Below, in pieces: positions 10,265 through 20,244 of a stretch of DNA of 64,000 bases (position 1 is the stretch's first letter; every line of letters begins with the position of its first letter). Both the position numbers and the translations under genes were made by a program. The notes under the pieces were generated by a model. That model was not told the DNA's origin, did no database searches, and worked only from the letters and a program-made list of their open reading frames with translations. Source of the stretch: Purpureocillium takamizusanense (taxonomy: Eukaryota > Ascomycota > Sordariomycetes > Hypocreales > Ophiocordycipitaceae); the NCBI RefSeq assembly GCF_022605165.1, contig NC_063068.1, forward strand, positions 248,001 through 312,000, in the 5' to 3' direction.

Positions 10265-12729
10265 ATGGTCCAGGTACAAAAGCTGACAGCAGAGACCCTC
10301 CTCGGCGCTCCTCGGCGCGGTGTCGCGGTCCCGAATCACGACGGCGCCCTCGCCCTCTTCACCCTCTCCACGCACAGCTTCGACGACGGCAAGACGCGCA
10401 AGGAGGTGCGCGTCGCCGACCTCACCACCGACGGCGCACCCTCGCGCCAGCTCAGCGACGACGACAAGGTCCACGATGCCGTCTGGATCCCCGGCACCAA
10501 CAACGTCATCTATCTCAAGTCGGAGGACAAGGGCGTGACCAAGGCCTTCGTCGCCAGCGGAGAGCATGTCGGCGCTGAGCACTACCTGGTCGCCGAGTTC
10601 GACGCCCCCGTCGCCAACATCAAGCTACAGCGGCTCGATGATGGTGGTGTCGTCTTCATGGTGACGGGCCTTGTTGGCACTCAGGGGGAATTGTACAATG
10701 ATGAGGTCGTCGAAAAACGGTCTACCGCACGCGTCTTTGACACTGCCCAGATTCGCGTTGTAAGCCGCATCCTGTGATGGGTCACTCCTCCAGACGAGAT
10801 TCGGCACTGACATATGTTCATCCAGTGGAACGCGCTGTACAAGGAGCAGCGCTACTCGCTCTGGTACAACAAGCTTCAGCTCGAGGACGGTCGTTGGTCT
10901 CTCGCCGGCCCGCTGCTCAACCTGCTGACTGACGAGCCTAACCTCGAGGCCCCAGCCGGCATGTATGACGTTGCAGAGCCGCTGAGCAATTTTGACATCT
11001 CGCATAGAGGCGTCGCTTTCTTCGCTCGCGACGTGACCCGTCGACGCCCCGACGAGGGCATCGTCACGCTGCCTTTTTTCGTGTCGATCGACTCGTTCAC
11101 CCTACCACCCACATCCAAGCCCAAGCCCATTGTCCTACCCTCCGACGTGCGCCCCTGCATCGGCGGCAACATGCGCTTCTCGCCCGACGACGCGAGCAAC
11201 GTCATGTTTCTCTACTCGCAGCCCGGCGACCTGTACGCGAACCGTCTGTATCTGGCCTCGACGGGTTCGCTTGCCGCGTTTGATGTCTTTGCTCTCGTCA
11301 CGCGCACCTTGGGCCCCAGCGGCGAGCACGGCAGCGGCGGCGATGGCAACGTTGAGGAACATGACCCCCCGGGTGCATTCGAGTTTGCGGGTAGCTCGGA
11401 TACCCTCATCCTGGAAAGCCAAAAGTGCGGCCGCACCGTGCTTTCGACCCTGAAGCTGCAGGACGGAGAACGCCCTCACTTCGTCTTCCGCGAAGGCTCC
11501 GTTTCTGGATACTACCCATTGCGCGAGGGCTGCTGGGAGAAGCTCTTGGTGTCGAGCAGCAGCTTCGTGGACAGCAGCACGTGGCAGTTGGTTGACATTT
11601 CTGCATCATTCGGCCCCCATGGATCGAGCGACGACGTCAGGGCAGAGAGCGGCGGCAGCGACGTGCGCGTCATATCGTCTGCGACCAAGCACGGCGCCAA
11701 GTTTGGCATTTCGCGCGACATGGTTTCCGAATTTTGGTACGAGGGCGCGCAGGGCGTGTGCCTGCACTCGTTTATGCTACGACCAACCGACTTTGACGAG
11801 ACGAAAAAGTACCCCTGGGTTTTGATGCCACACGGGGGCCCGGTGTCTTCATGGTCGGACGCCTGGAGCACCAGGGTTAGTCTTCCGCGGCTTGAACATA
11901 CCAGACGCGAGTCGACCTTGAAAGAGTGTGACTGACCATACTTGGTTTCGTAGTGGAACATGGCGGCTTGGGCAGAACAGGGCTACGTCATTGTGTGTCC
12001 CAACATCACCGGCAGCACCGGCTATGGACTCGAGCTGGCCAGGGGTGAGTATGTTGCCTGCTGCTTGGGGAAGCAAATGTGCTGACGAGCCAGGAATCAA
12101 TGGCCAATGGGGAGGCAGGGCGTTTGAGGATCTGGTGAATCTCATCGCCTACCTCGAGAAGCTGTCCTATCTGGACCAGAATAAGGCGGTCCTCGCCGGC
12201 GCCAGCTATGGCGGATACATGGTCAGTTGGTTCTTTGGACAAGAGATTATCAACAAGGCAAGTCCCACCTCCCCATCAGCCTTCACTCTCCGTGCAGTAA
12301 CTGACGCCGAGTTTCAAGTTTTGCTGTGCCGTATGGCACGATGGCATGCATAAACTGCCCTCCTTCTTCCTCCAAAACGACGTCATATTCGACGACGGCT
12401 CCTTCCACGGGCCCCTGTACTACTGGCAGGACCCGGCGGCCTTTGAGCGCTTCAACCCGGGGCGGGCAGAGCTCCTGCGCAACTGGGGACGCGCGCCACC
12501 GACCATCATTATCCACAGCGATAAGGACTACCGGTGCCCCCTGACGGAGGGGCTGGCGGCCATGAACACGCTGCATGCGCACGGGGTGCCGACGCGCTTC
12601 CTTACGTTCTCGGACGAGCGCCACTGGGTGCTAAACCCGGAGAACAGCAGAGTTTGGCACAATGAGGTGTGGGGATGGGTTCGCAGATGCGTGGACGGTG
12701 AGATAAAGCGTGGAGATGCCTCATGGTGA
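10265..12729 (+). CDS. S9 family serine peptidase, dipeptidyl-peptidase V-like
   Basis: Five exons (10265-10759, 10826-11875, 11954-12044, 12094-12257, 12319-12729) give 736 aa: an N-terminal beta-propeller-like region followed by an alpha/beta-hydrolase domain. The predicted triad is Ser583 in GASYGGYM, Asp670 in HSDKDYRCP and His702 in SDERHWV. Length and motif spacing fit acylaminoacyl-peptidase/DPP V-type enzymes (MEROPS S9), which cut dipeptides or acylated residues from oligopeptide N-termini. There is no signal peptide, so a cytosolic role in peptide turnover is more likely than the secreted DPP V role. The fourth intron (12258-12318) begins GCAAGT rather than GT; joining at AAG/TTTTGCTGT keeps the frame and the expected VWHDG motif. 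Confidence 0.93.
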
Positions 12730-13173
12730 GATGATCTGGCCTAGTAAGGGGTGGCTTCTTTAGTGTTTGTGCTATTCTTGCGCAACTAGGCACATTCCTG
12801 GCCCTTCTATTGAAGTGGTATGACGCGCGCTCCTTGTATCAGTTCTACAATGCAGTCACTGTGGCATCTTACGTATGGAAGTTCAACTTAGATTAGTCTT
12901 GACACGTACGTGTGCAGTCTCAAACGCATGTACGACATTGGACCATCTGTACATTGGAGGCTAACAATCATCCAATTTGGTTTTGACGAGAGTATCACTA
13001 CCTACAGATAGTACGGAACTTGCGTTGACACATCAAGGCTTGCCAAGCCCGGCCCACTGGTCAGGTCCTAGAGGCGCGAGGACGGAAAATGCGCACCACA
13101 TGTAAATAGTGCCGCTCTTCAGAGTAAGAAATGTCGGAATGAATGTGTCGCGATGTTTGCCTCAGGATGAGAT
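12730..13173. other. Tail-to-tail intergenic region
   Basis: The 3' regions of the S9 peptidase and of the astacin-lectin gene meet here. No gene is seen. Confidence 0.6.
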
Positions 13174-14847
13174 TCAAGTCCAAGCGAAGAAGGAAGCACC
13201 CGAGCTATACATGATCGAGTCCCACCAGCTTTGAAGATGCCATGTGATGCCCGTGTTGGTCACCGAAGACGTGCTCAGCCTCAGTCGCAAGTTTCGGGTG
13301 TGGTCGTAGTCCAGGGTGTTCAGAGCCATGATTATCTTGGGCGGCTTCGAGAAGGCTGTAGGGAAATTGAAGACGCCGGAGTTCTCCGCCTGAGGCTGGT
13401 TCCAGGGCCGCACATCTTGGGTGTTGAAGGTGCCACTGGTGACGCCAGGTTGGTTGGCGGGATACGCGAGCCAAGTAACGCCAGCGCTGTACAGGATAGA
13501 ATCGGCCCAGGAGTCGGCGTGGATGGTGAAGCCTGTGTTGTCGATGTCGCTGGGATACACCTTGATACGCCAGTTCTTGCTCTTATCCATGTCCAGTGCC
13601 TGGAGCCAGGTGATGACCTTGGGCGGAGAAGAGAATGGCGTGGCGAAGTTGATGCGCTTGGACTGGGTGAGCTGTGGCTTGTTCCACGGGCGCGTTTCCT
13701 GCGTGTTGTAGACGCCGGTTTGCATGTAGCTGAAGGTGGAACTCTTCTCCAGGTAGGTCATGGAGGCGGAGTACAAAATGGTGTCCGCCCAGCTCTGGAG
13801 AGAAGCCTTGAACTTCTCCGTGGTTGCGTCGCTGGTCAGAGCTCTGATCCGAATATTGGCAGCGCAACCGATGTCGAGGGACGTAAGGCCGACAGGTAGC
13901 TCTGGGACAGTATCGTACTTCTTCTGGTAGTAGATCACTTTGTCGTTGTCCAGCTGCGGCTTGTCCCATGGGCGGACTTCCATGGTGTTGAACTGTCCTG
14001 CGTCGAAGTCACCCTTCGGGTAGCAGAACTTGGCATAGGCCTTGTCCAGGTTTGAGAGACTTGTGTTGTACTTGGTCCCCTTGCCGTTCGTGGTCCAGCT
14101 GGCAGGGAAGTAATACAGCATGACGCTGTCGGGGTCAAAGTCGGTAGCTTGGGTGTCCTGCAGCGTGTACAGGGTGAACATGTTTTGGTCCACCTTGGCC
14201 TTGTCCCAGTTGTTTGGCGGCCTGCCGAGGTCCTTGTAGACCTGGTCTTTGTTCCAAGGGATGTTGGCGTACGGGCTCTCGTGCTCGTGCACTGCACCCA
14301 GGGCGTGGCCGAACTCGTGAAGGATGACGGAGCGCAGCTCGTCTTCAGAGCGGTTGTCGTTGATCCATCCCAGGTTCATCGACGGGCGGTTCTGCGAGCT
14401 GAACCACGAACAGTCCGTTCCCAGGTACGACCAAGACCCCAAGCCAGGGTTGAACGCAATGAGAATGTCTACTTCCCCAGAATCGACAAATGTGAATCGT
14501 ATGTTGGCCCATTGAGTCCATTCCGGTGCATACTTCTTGACTTGTTCCTGATATGTTGTCAGTAACCCTGCATGTCGGTGTCATGGTGGCCCGCGAGACG
14601 AAACCTTCTGCCATGTCGATCCTCCCTGGAAGTTAATCTTCAACTCGCGACCGGGTGCCCAGAACTTGCGTGTCATCATAGCAAGCCCCAGAGGGCCACC
14701 AGGGGCAGTCGGGGCGGGCGGCAAGGTGAGAGATCCATTTCGCGGATTTTCTCCGATGGCCAACGAGACACTCTCCTTGGGAGGAATACTGTCATCATCG
14801 TTGACCCCCAGGATCTTGGTGAAGCAGATTGGTCCGTATGACTCCAT
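13174..14847 (-). CDS. Astacin-type zinc metallopeptidase fused to three H-type lectin repeats
   Basis: Two exons (14847-14605 and 14547-13174) give 538 aa. The intron 14604-14548 joins GSTWQK to EQVKKYAP in phase 0. The peptidase domain has the full HExxHxxGxxHE zinc signature (HEFGHALGAVHEH, from residue 158) and a Met-turn SVMLY at about 222-226, as in M12A astacins. Three tandem repeats of about 80 residues follow (about 265-345, 358-441, 452-538). Each opens with a variant of FNTQEVRPWNKPQ and contains SWxDxIxYSxG near its end; this is the pattern of H-type lectin domains (GalNAc-binding in Helix pomatia agglutinin). The likely role is proteolysis targeted to glycan-bearing surfaces. The first in-frame ATG gives no signal peptide, so the export route is unclear, or an upstream exon has been missed. 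I first noted a TTG-initiated extension to 14868 and rejected it. Confidence 0.9.
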
Positions 14848-16046
14848 CGTGGAGAGGGTGAGTTTCAAACAAGTTGCTGTGAATATATTTGTCCAAGTGT
14901 GTATGCTCGGGCTAGCTGACTGACTTGATGTTCAAATCGTTGATATTGATCTGCTTGACGACGATGGCCAGCCTTTATACATACAGGGAAAGCCTGAGAG
15001 GCAGCACTGGGCTCCAAATTATCATTTCGGCTTGGTGTTCATTCATCTTCTGTGTGGCATCCCGAGACGCAAATCCTGATGATCTAGACCATGTTTTGGC
15101 GCTGATGGCTGGCTGAACTTTTTACTCAATCTGACCGGTGTGTGAGTGCCAAGTCGCATGCTCTGCAGACGGCGTTTCACAAAAGCGTTGAAGCAAACTG
15201 CAACCGAGGACGGCACGGCTCAGCCTTAGGAAATTATTGGCGATGATGCGAGCCTCGACTGAGGTCCACGCATGGCGGGCTGCATGTGGCCCACGACGGA
15301 TTACGCGGAAGCTGAGGTTTGTGGCGTTCGCTATCGACGTAATGCTGTGCAATGTGCACCTCACAGGTCTCAGATAGCCCTGGAACTTGCTTGGCCTCAA
15401 TCGCCCGCTTCGGAGGCACCGAGTCGCAGGGATCGATCATGGGCATGCGGGTGACCTGTCGGCACTTCATAGGGCTGGTCGTGCTCATCAGTGGCTATAA
15501 GCGGGGTAAATAAGCGGGCGGGCCAAGCCGTACGTTACTGTACAAGGGCGACGACTAGTTCGACAGTCTGGGACCTTGCAGGGAACGCTTTGGTCTCAGG
15601 CGCAGCTCATACTTGCTTGGCACTTGGCACGCTGTGGGATCGTCCGTGGGATGGCAGTTGAAGACAAACGCAGATCTGTGACCTCACGTACACGAATACA
15701 GGCATGTGCACCCGTACACCGCAGGTTCTTGACATGGCCCGTTGAGATCTTCATTGTCATTGGTGTAACGCGAGTACGGGAAGTTGTCACAAAGTGCATT
15801 CTGGAGGAGGCGGAGTCGTCATGGACCACCGCGCTTCAGCCCATGTACTGACACGCCAAGGACTGCTCCATACTATGTCCACAACATCATGTTGAATGAC
15901 TTCCCCGGCTTTCCCGTGCATCGGACTGCCCATCACTTTCAAAGCTCAGCGTGTGTTGCATAGCCTTTTCCCAAGTTAGCGATGTACATTGAAGTGCATA
16001 GGCTGAGATGGACCACGGCATGAATGCGTCGTGACGTATTACTTAC
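14848..16046. other. Intergenic region
   Basis: Promoter side of the astacin-lectin gene and 3' side of the six-cysteine peptide gene. No coding frame is convincing. Confidence 0.55.
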
Positions 16047-16244
16047 CTAGCAGCTTTGGCCCGACTGGTACGCGGGGCCGCACCACCCGGCAGGGCAGGT
16101 AGGCGTGATCCAGCACTGTCCATTCGAGCACCACGACCCAGCAGCGCAACCCCGTTTCTGGAGAACTGCATCCTCCGCAGGGGCAGGGGCAGGGGCGGCA
16201 AAGGCCGCAGCAACAAGGGCGAGGATAACCGTGGTGGTCTTCAT
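16047..16244 (-). CDS. Pre-pro-peptide releasing a six-cysteine mini-protein
   Basis: A 65-aa precursor starts at MKTTTVILAL. Residues 1-18 form a signal peptide (cleaved about AFA-AP). A short acidic pro-segment APAPAEDAVLQ ends in the dibasic Kex2 site KR. The mature part would be 34 residues beginning GCAAGSWC, with six cysteines spaced C-x5-C-x4-C-x5-C-x4-C-x9-C and no Lys or Arg. The architecture is that of secreted fungal disulfide-rich peptides (antimicrobial or effector type); I do not recognise the family. The frame is open upstream to 16337, but ATG 16244 gives the clean signal peptide. The TAG stop is directly followed by GTAAGT, a perfect donor, so a 3'-UTR intron is possible. The TATA box lies about 120 bases upstream. 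Confidence 0.78.
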   Translation of the reverse strand: MKTTTVILALVAAAFAAPAPAPAEDAVLQKRGCAAGSWCSNGQCWITPTCPAGWCGPAYQSGQSC

Positions 16245-16362
16245 TTTGATGGGTTTTGCGGTGGTTGTTGCTTTGTGCGGAGAGAGACGAACAGACGATG
16301 AGAGTTCTGGATGATCTTGAAGAGTCCTATTGAGCACGGTCGAAAGAGGCGACGGTCCGAAC

Positions 16363-16372
16363 CTCTTTTATA
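16363..16372 (-). promoter_or_regulatory. TATA box of the six-cysteine peptide gene
   Basis: TATAAAAGAG on the minus strand, about 120 bases upstream of ATG 16244. It matches the fungal TATA consensus and supports transcription of the short gene. Confidence 0.6.
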
Positions 16373-18722
16373 CATTTTCAGGATTGTTGACCTCCAGTCT
16401 CCAGTCTTCGTGCCGTCGCCGTGTCATGGAAGGCAGTCACGATAGAGGGTCAAAGCACTCAGGCTAAATCATGGAAACTATCGCCAGGTCAACTATTCTG
16501 CAGCTTTACGGCACATTCGTAGGTTGTCGGTTTTCGGAGGCGCTCCCCGGCTCTGTAGGGGTGGGCGAGCTTCCCCGTTCGCTACGGTTGTCATTGATCT
16601 TGATTGAACCAACCATCACGGTCACAGGCTCCTGGACAATCATTGCCACATCTGCCACATCATTTGCCACCTGAATCTCTGAAATAAGTTGAATGCAGAA
16701 GAGCCGTCTATTGCATTCGAAGACTTGCTGAATGCACTTACACGCGCAGCCCTTCGGAAGTCGATGATACCCACACCAGTCGCAGTCTGCGCTGCCTCCC
16801 CGCAATCGTCGGCCCGCCCCCGCGCAATGGCTGCCGTCCGATCCATATGGAATCATTTCCGAGCCCTGAAACCCTGCAAGTCAATACGCGTTCGTGCCTA
16901 AAACATCGCGGCGGGCCGCCATCCCGCTGGCCTCCCCAACCGGCAGGTATATTCCAAGAGGTGCTCGGGAGAATGTGGCTATCTGTGATTTGATCGCAAT
17001 AAATGAAATGCATGTCTTGTCGTGATTAGCCGCGTTGGAGGCAGATACAACCCAAAGCTCTTCGAGTGAGGCACAGCATATACCCTTTAGTTTAACCGGA
17101 CTTCTCATGGTAGGACAATGAAGCTGCCATCCAGAAAACCATGGTAGCCCGTGAAGTAACACAGTGTAGTGTCCCATAACGATTGGTCGGCTGATTCAAC
17201 AATGCTACACGTGGTCTACCACATACGGTCCGTCGTACCGCTGATGCGACCCCTTTGATGTTGCGACCCGTTGTAGGGGGGAGTGAGAGCTGTCACTCCT
17301 ACCATAATGTCTTTAGCCAGGACTAGTCATATCGTTATTGAAAGCACAGCCGCCCAAGAAAGCGGGAAGAGAGACTCAGTTGTGTGGCAGGCCCGGCATT
17401 TTCGCCGGCACGGGTGCGAAGCCGAAAGCGAAGCGCGACTAAGAGGGCGAGTAAACATTCATCCATTGGGTCGGAGTTGGACAGTACAATGTCGCATTGG
17501 CAGTCTATTTTTAGGACTGCTCATGTTGTCAGGCGTGGCGACAAGAACAGACATCCATATCTCATCGCAGGTGGAATAAGGCCCTTTGCTCTTCCACTGA
17601 TAGGAGACGAGGGCGTCATGGGCACTGGAAACTTAGTGATTGGAGATAACGGAGTGCTTACTCTCAGAAATAGGAAGAAGCGCTTAGGTAGGGCAGAATA
17701 TGCAAAAGCGCATCCTCATGGCATGCCTTGATGAACATAAAGTCATGTAAGCCACAGGCTAAACAGCACCTGCGGCTTCTGAACGGAGACACGCCACTGA
17801 CTTTGACCACACTCCCTGCACGGAACTGAAGTAAGGTAGCCTATAAAAGACGTTCTATCACCTATTCTGAGCTGCCAAGAGGCTGGGCTGAGAGCTGTTC
17901 ATGGTATACCTGACCGTTGTCACAATGCAGGCCTTGTAACCTATTCGCGCAAAGTCAAAGCAACTGGAAAGTTACACAAAATATGACCGGTATTGTGAGT
18001 TGCTCTCCACTCCAGAAATGTTTCCAATGTATCAATGTGGGCCTAACGTAGGCCTTGTAGCAACGACGACGCCCACTGTCGTTACTGGCATACCCAACAT
18101 CCCAGGAGAAACAATCCGTACAGGACGATTGAGTCGCACGTCGCTAGGAAGAAACGAAGTCCCGAAAGGCCTCTGTTTGGGACATAACAACAATAACCTT
18201 TGACACTATTCTGTGCAGCTCATAGGAGCAAGAGGCGAGTGTGGCCGCAGAAGGACGAGCACCAGATCTGGGTTTCGCGGACTGCCTGTCATACTCACAA
18301 GAAGACAGCTTTGATCTTTGCAGGTGTCTGAAAAAATTCTTCTTTATCAGCGATGATGTTGCTAATTGGAGACGGGCGTGTTCCTTCTCGGAGTAGCGGA
18401 TGCCTCCCCATTAAGTTGGAAGCAACGAGTCGCCTTGCTAGGATATGGACATGAGAGCCTTGATGACAAGCGGTCAGCTAGATGTCAGAGAGCAAATTCC
18501 AATTTCGGCAGTTGCTGTTCGCCAATGGGATGCTATGTCACTGATTCAACATCAGTCGTTTCGCTAGCGCTGAGTGGCGACGGCACTGTCGGCAGCATGT
18601 CTCTACGTTAGCAGGCCTGTGATATTGGCAACTATAAGTATTCTACGTCGACAGTCGTGCTTTTGACAAGTCTTTAGATCAGAACATTGAGCGATCCCGA
18701 GTAAAGAGATCTTGTGCGCATT
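16373..18722. other. Divergent intergenic region
   Basis: About 2.3 kb between the six-cysteine peptide gene and the aldehyde dehydrogenase. Only scattered frames below 120 codons occur, without domains or codon structure. No RNA gene is seen. Confidence 0.5.
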
Positions 18723-20244
18723 ATGGCTGACACGAACACTTCCTACGAGTTCCGGCTCTTCATCAACAATGAGTTCGTCGATGCAACATCAGGTCGAACC
18801 ATCAGCGTCCGCAATCCATCCAATGGCAATGTGGTAGGAAACGTCCAAGTTGCGGGGTCGGCCGACGTCGACGCGGCTGTTGAGGCGGCGGAAGCTGCGT
18901 TCAAGGGACCCTGGTCGAAATTCACAGGTCCTCAGCGAAGGGACTGCCTCATCAAGTTCGCTGAGCTCATTGAAATGCGTATCCCGGAATTCGCAAAGGC
19001 GGAAACTTTGTCTATGGGTGCAACCATCATGCTCACGCAACATGTCTTCGGGCCCTGGACCGTTGCCACCCTCAAATCGTCGGCGAGTTTCGCCGACAAG
19101 ATCGAAGGCCAAAGTTTCACGGACCAAGACGACGGCACGTACAAGGTGAGTATCCTACTGCGCCTTGCCTGCGATCAAGTTTCTAATGTTTCACTAGATT
19201 GTCGAATGGGGACCAGCAGGTGTTTGCGCCGCCGTGAGCACTTGGAACGCCGGTCTCGTATACTTTGCGTTTTACGTGGGAGCAGCGATTGCTTCCGGCA
19301 ACACTTTGGTATACAAAGCCTCCGAGAAGTCGCCATTTGATGCTCTCATTATCGCGGACCTCATTTCCGAGGCAGGCTTCCCACCAGGCGTGATCAATAT
19401 CATCTCAGGCGACGGGGAAACCGGCGCCCAACTAGCAGCACACATGAAGATTCGTGTCCTCGGATTTACTGGATCAGCTCCAACCGGCAAGAAAGTCGCG
19501 GAGCTCGCCGCGAAGAGCAACATGAAGAAGACCATCCTTGAGCTAGGCGGGAAAGCTCCTGGCGTCGTGTTCGACGATTGCAACCTCGATAACGTGGTGC
19601 AAGTCTGTGCCAGCCACTTCCTTGCAATCAACGGCCAAGCGTGTACCGCAAGCACCAGGCTGCTAGTCCAATCGTCGATTGCAGCGACTTTCACGCAAAG
19701 GATGAAGGAGGCCTTTGAGAAAGTGGAAGCTGATCTCCCTCGAGACCCGATTGACCCTACATCAGGCATCGGTGCGCTCGCGGACGAGAAGCAGCTTGAG
19801 CATGTGCTTGCCGGTATCGAGGCTGGTAAAAAGGACGCCACGGTGCTCACCGGCGGCTCTAGAAAAGGGACCTCGGGGTGCTATGTGCAGCCGACAATCT
19901 TCGTTGATGTCAAAGAAGGCTCCCAGCTCTGGAGGGAGGAGGTCTACGGCCCGGTGGTATTGATCAAGACGTTCGAGACGGAGGAGGAGGCGATCGAATT
20001 GGCAAACGACACCGAGTACGGCCTTGCGGCGCAAATCTTCACTCGCGACATTGCAAGAGCCATTCGCATCGCACGCAAGATGGAAGCAGGCGTGGTGACT
20101 ATCAACGCAGGCGGGATCGGGGATCTTCAATCGGCATTCGGAGGAACGAAAGGCAGTGGCCACGGGCGCACGGGAGGCTGGTACGGAGTTCGAGAATTCA
20201 TGGAGCCGAAAACGATCAAGATTAACATGAAATACGACGGCTGA
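18723..20244 (+). CDS. NAD(P)-dependent aldehyde dehydrogenase
   Basis: Two exons (18723-19145, 19198-20244) give 489 aa, the usual length for the ALDH superfamily. It oxidises aldehydes to carboxylic acids with NAD(P). Key residues are visible: the oxyanion-hole Asn in TWNAG, the GFTGSAPTGKK cofactor loop, the general base Glu256 in LELGGK, the nucleophile Cys290 in NGQACTAST, and the C-terminal FGGTKGSGHGRTGG segment. The intron 19146-19197 (GTGAGT...CACTAG) is in phase 0. The physiological substrate cannot be read from the sequence. No biosynthetic backbone gene is adjacent, so a detoxification or catabolic role is as likely as secondary metabolism. Confidence 0.95.

Noticed and set aside
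14848..14868. N-terminal extension of the astacin-lectin protein from TTG
   Set aside because: A TTG start is not credible for this nuclear gene, and the next ATG at 14847 is in frame.
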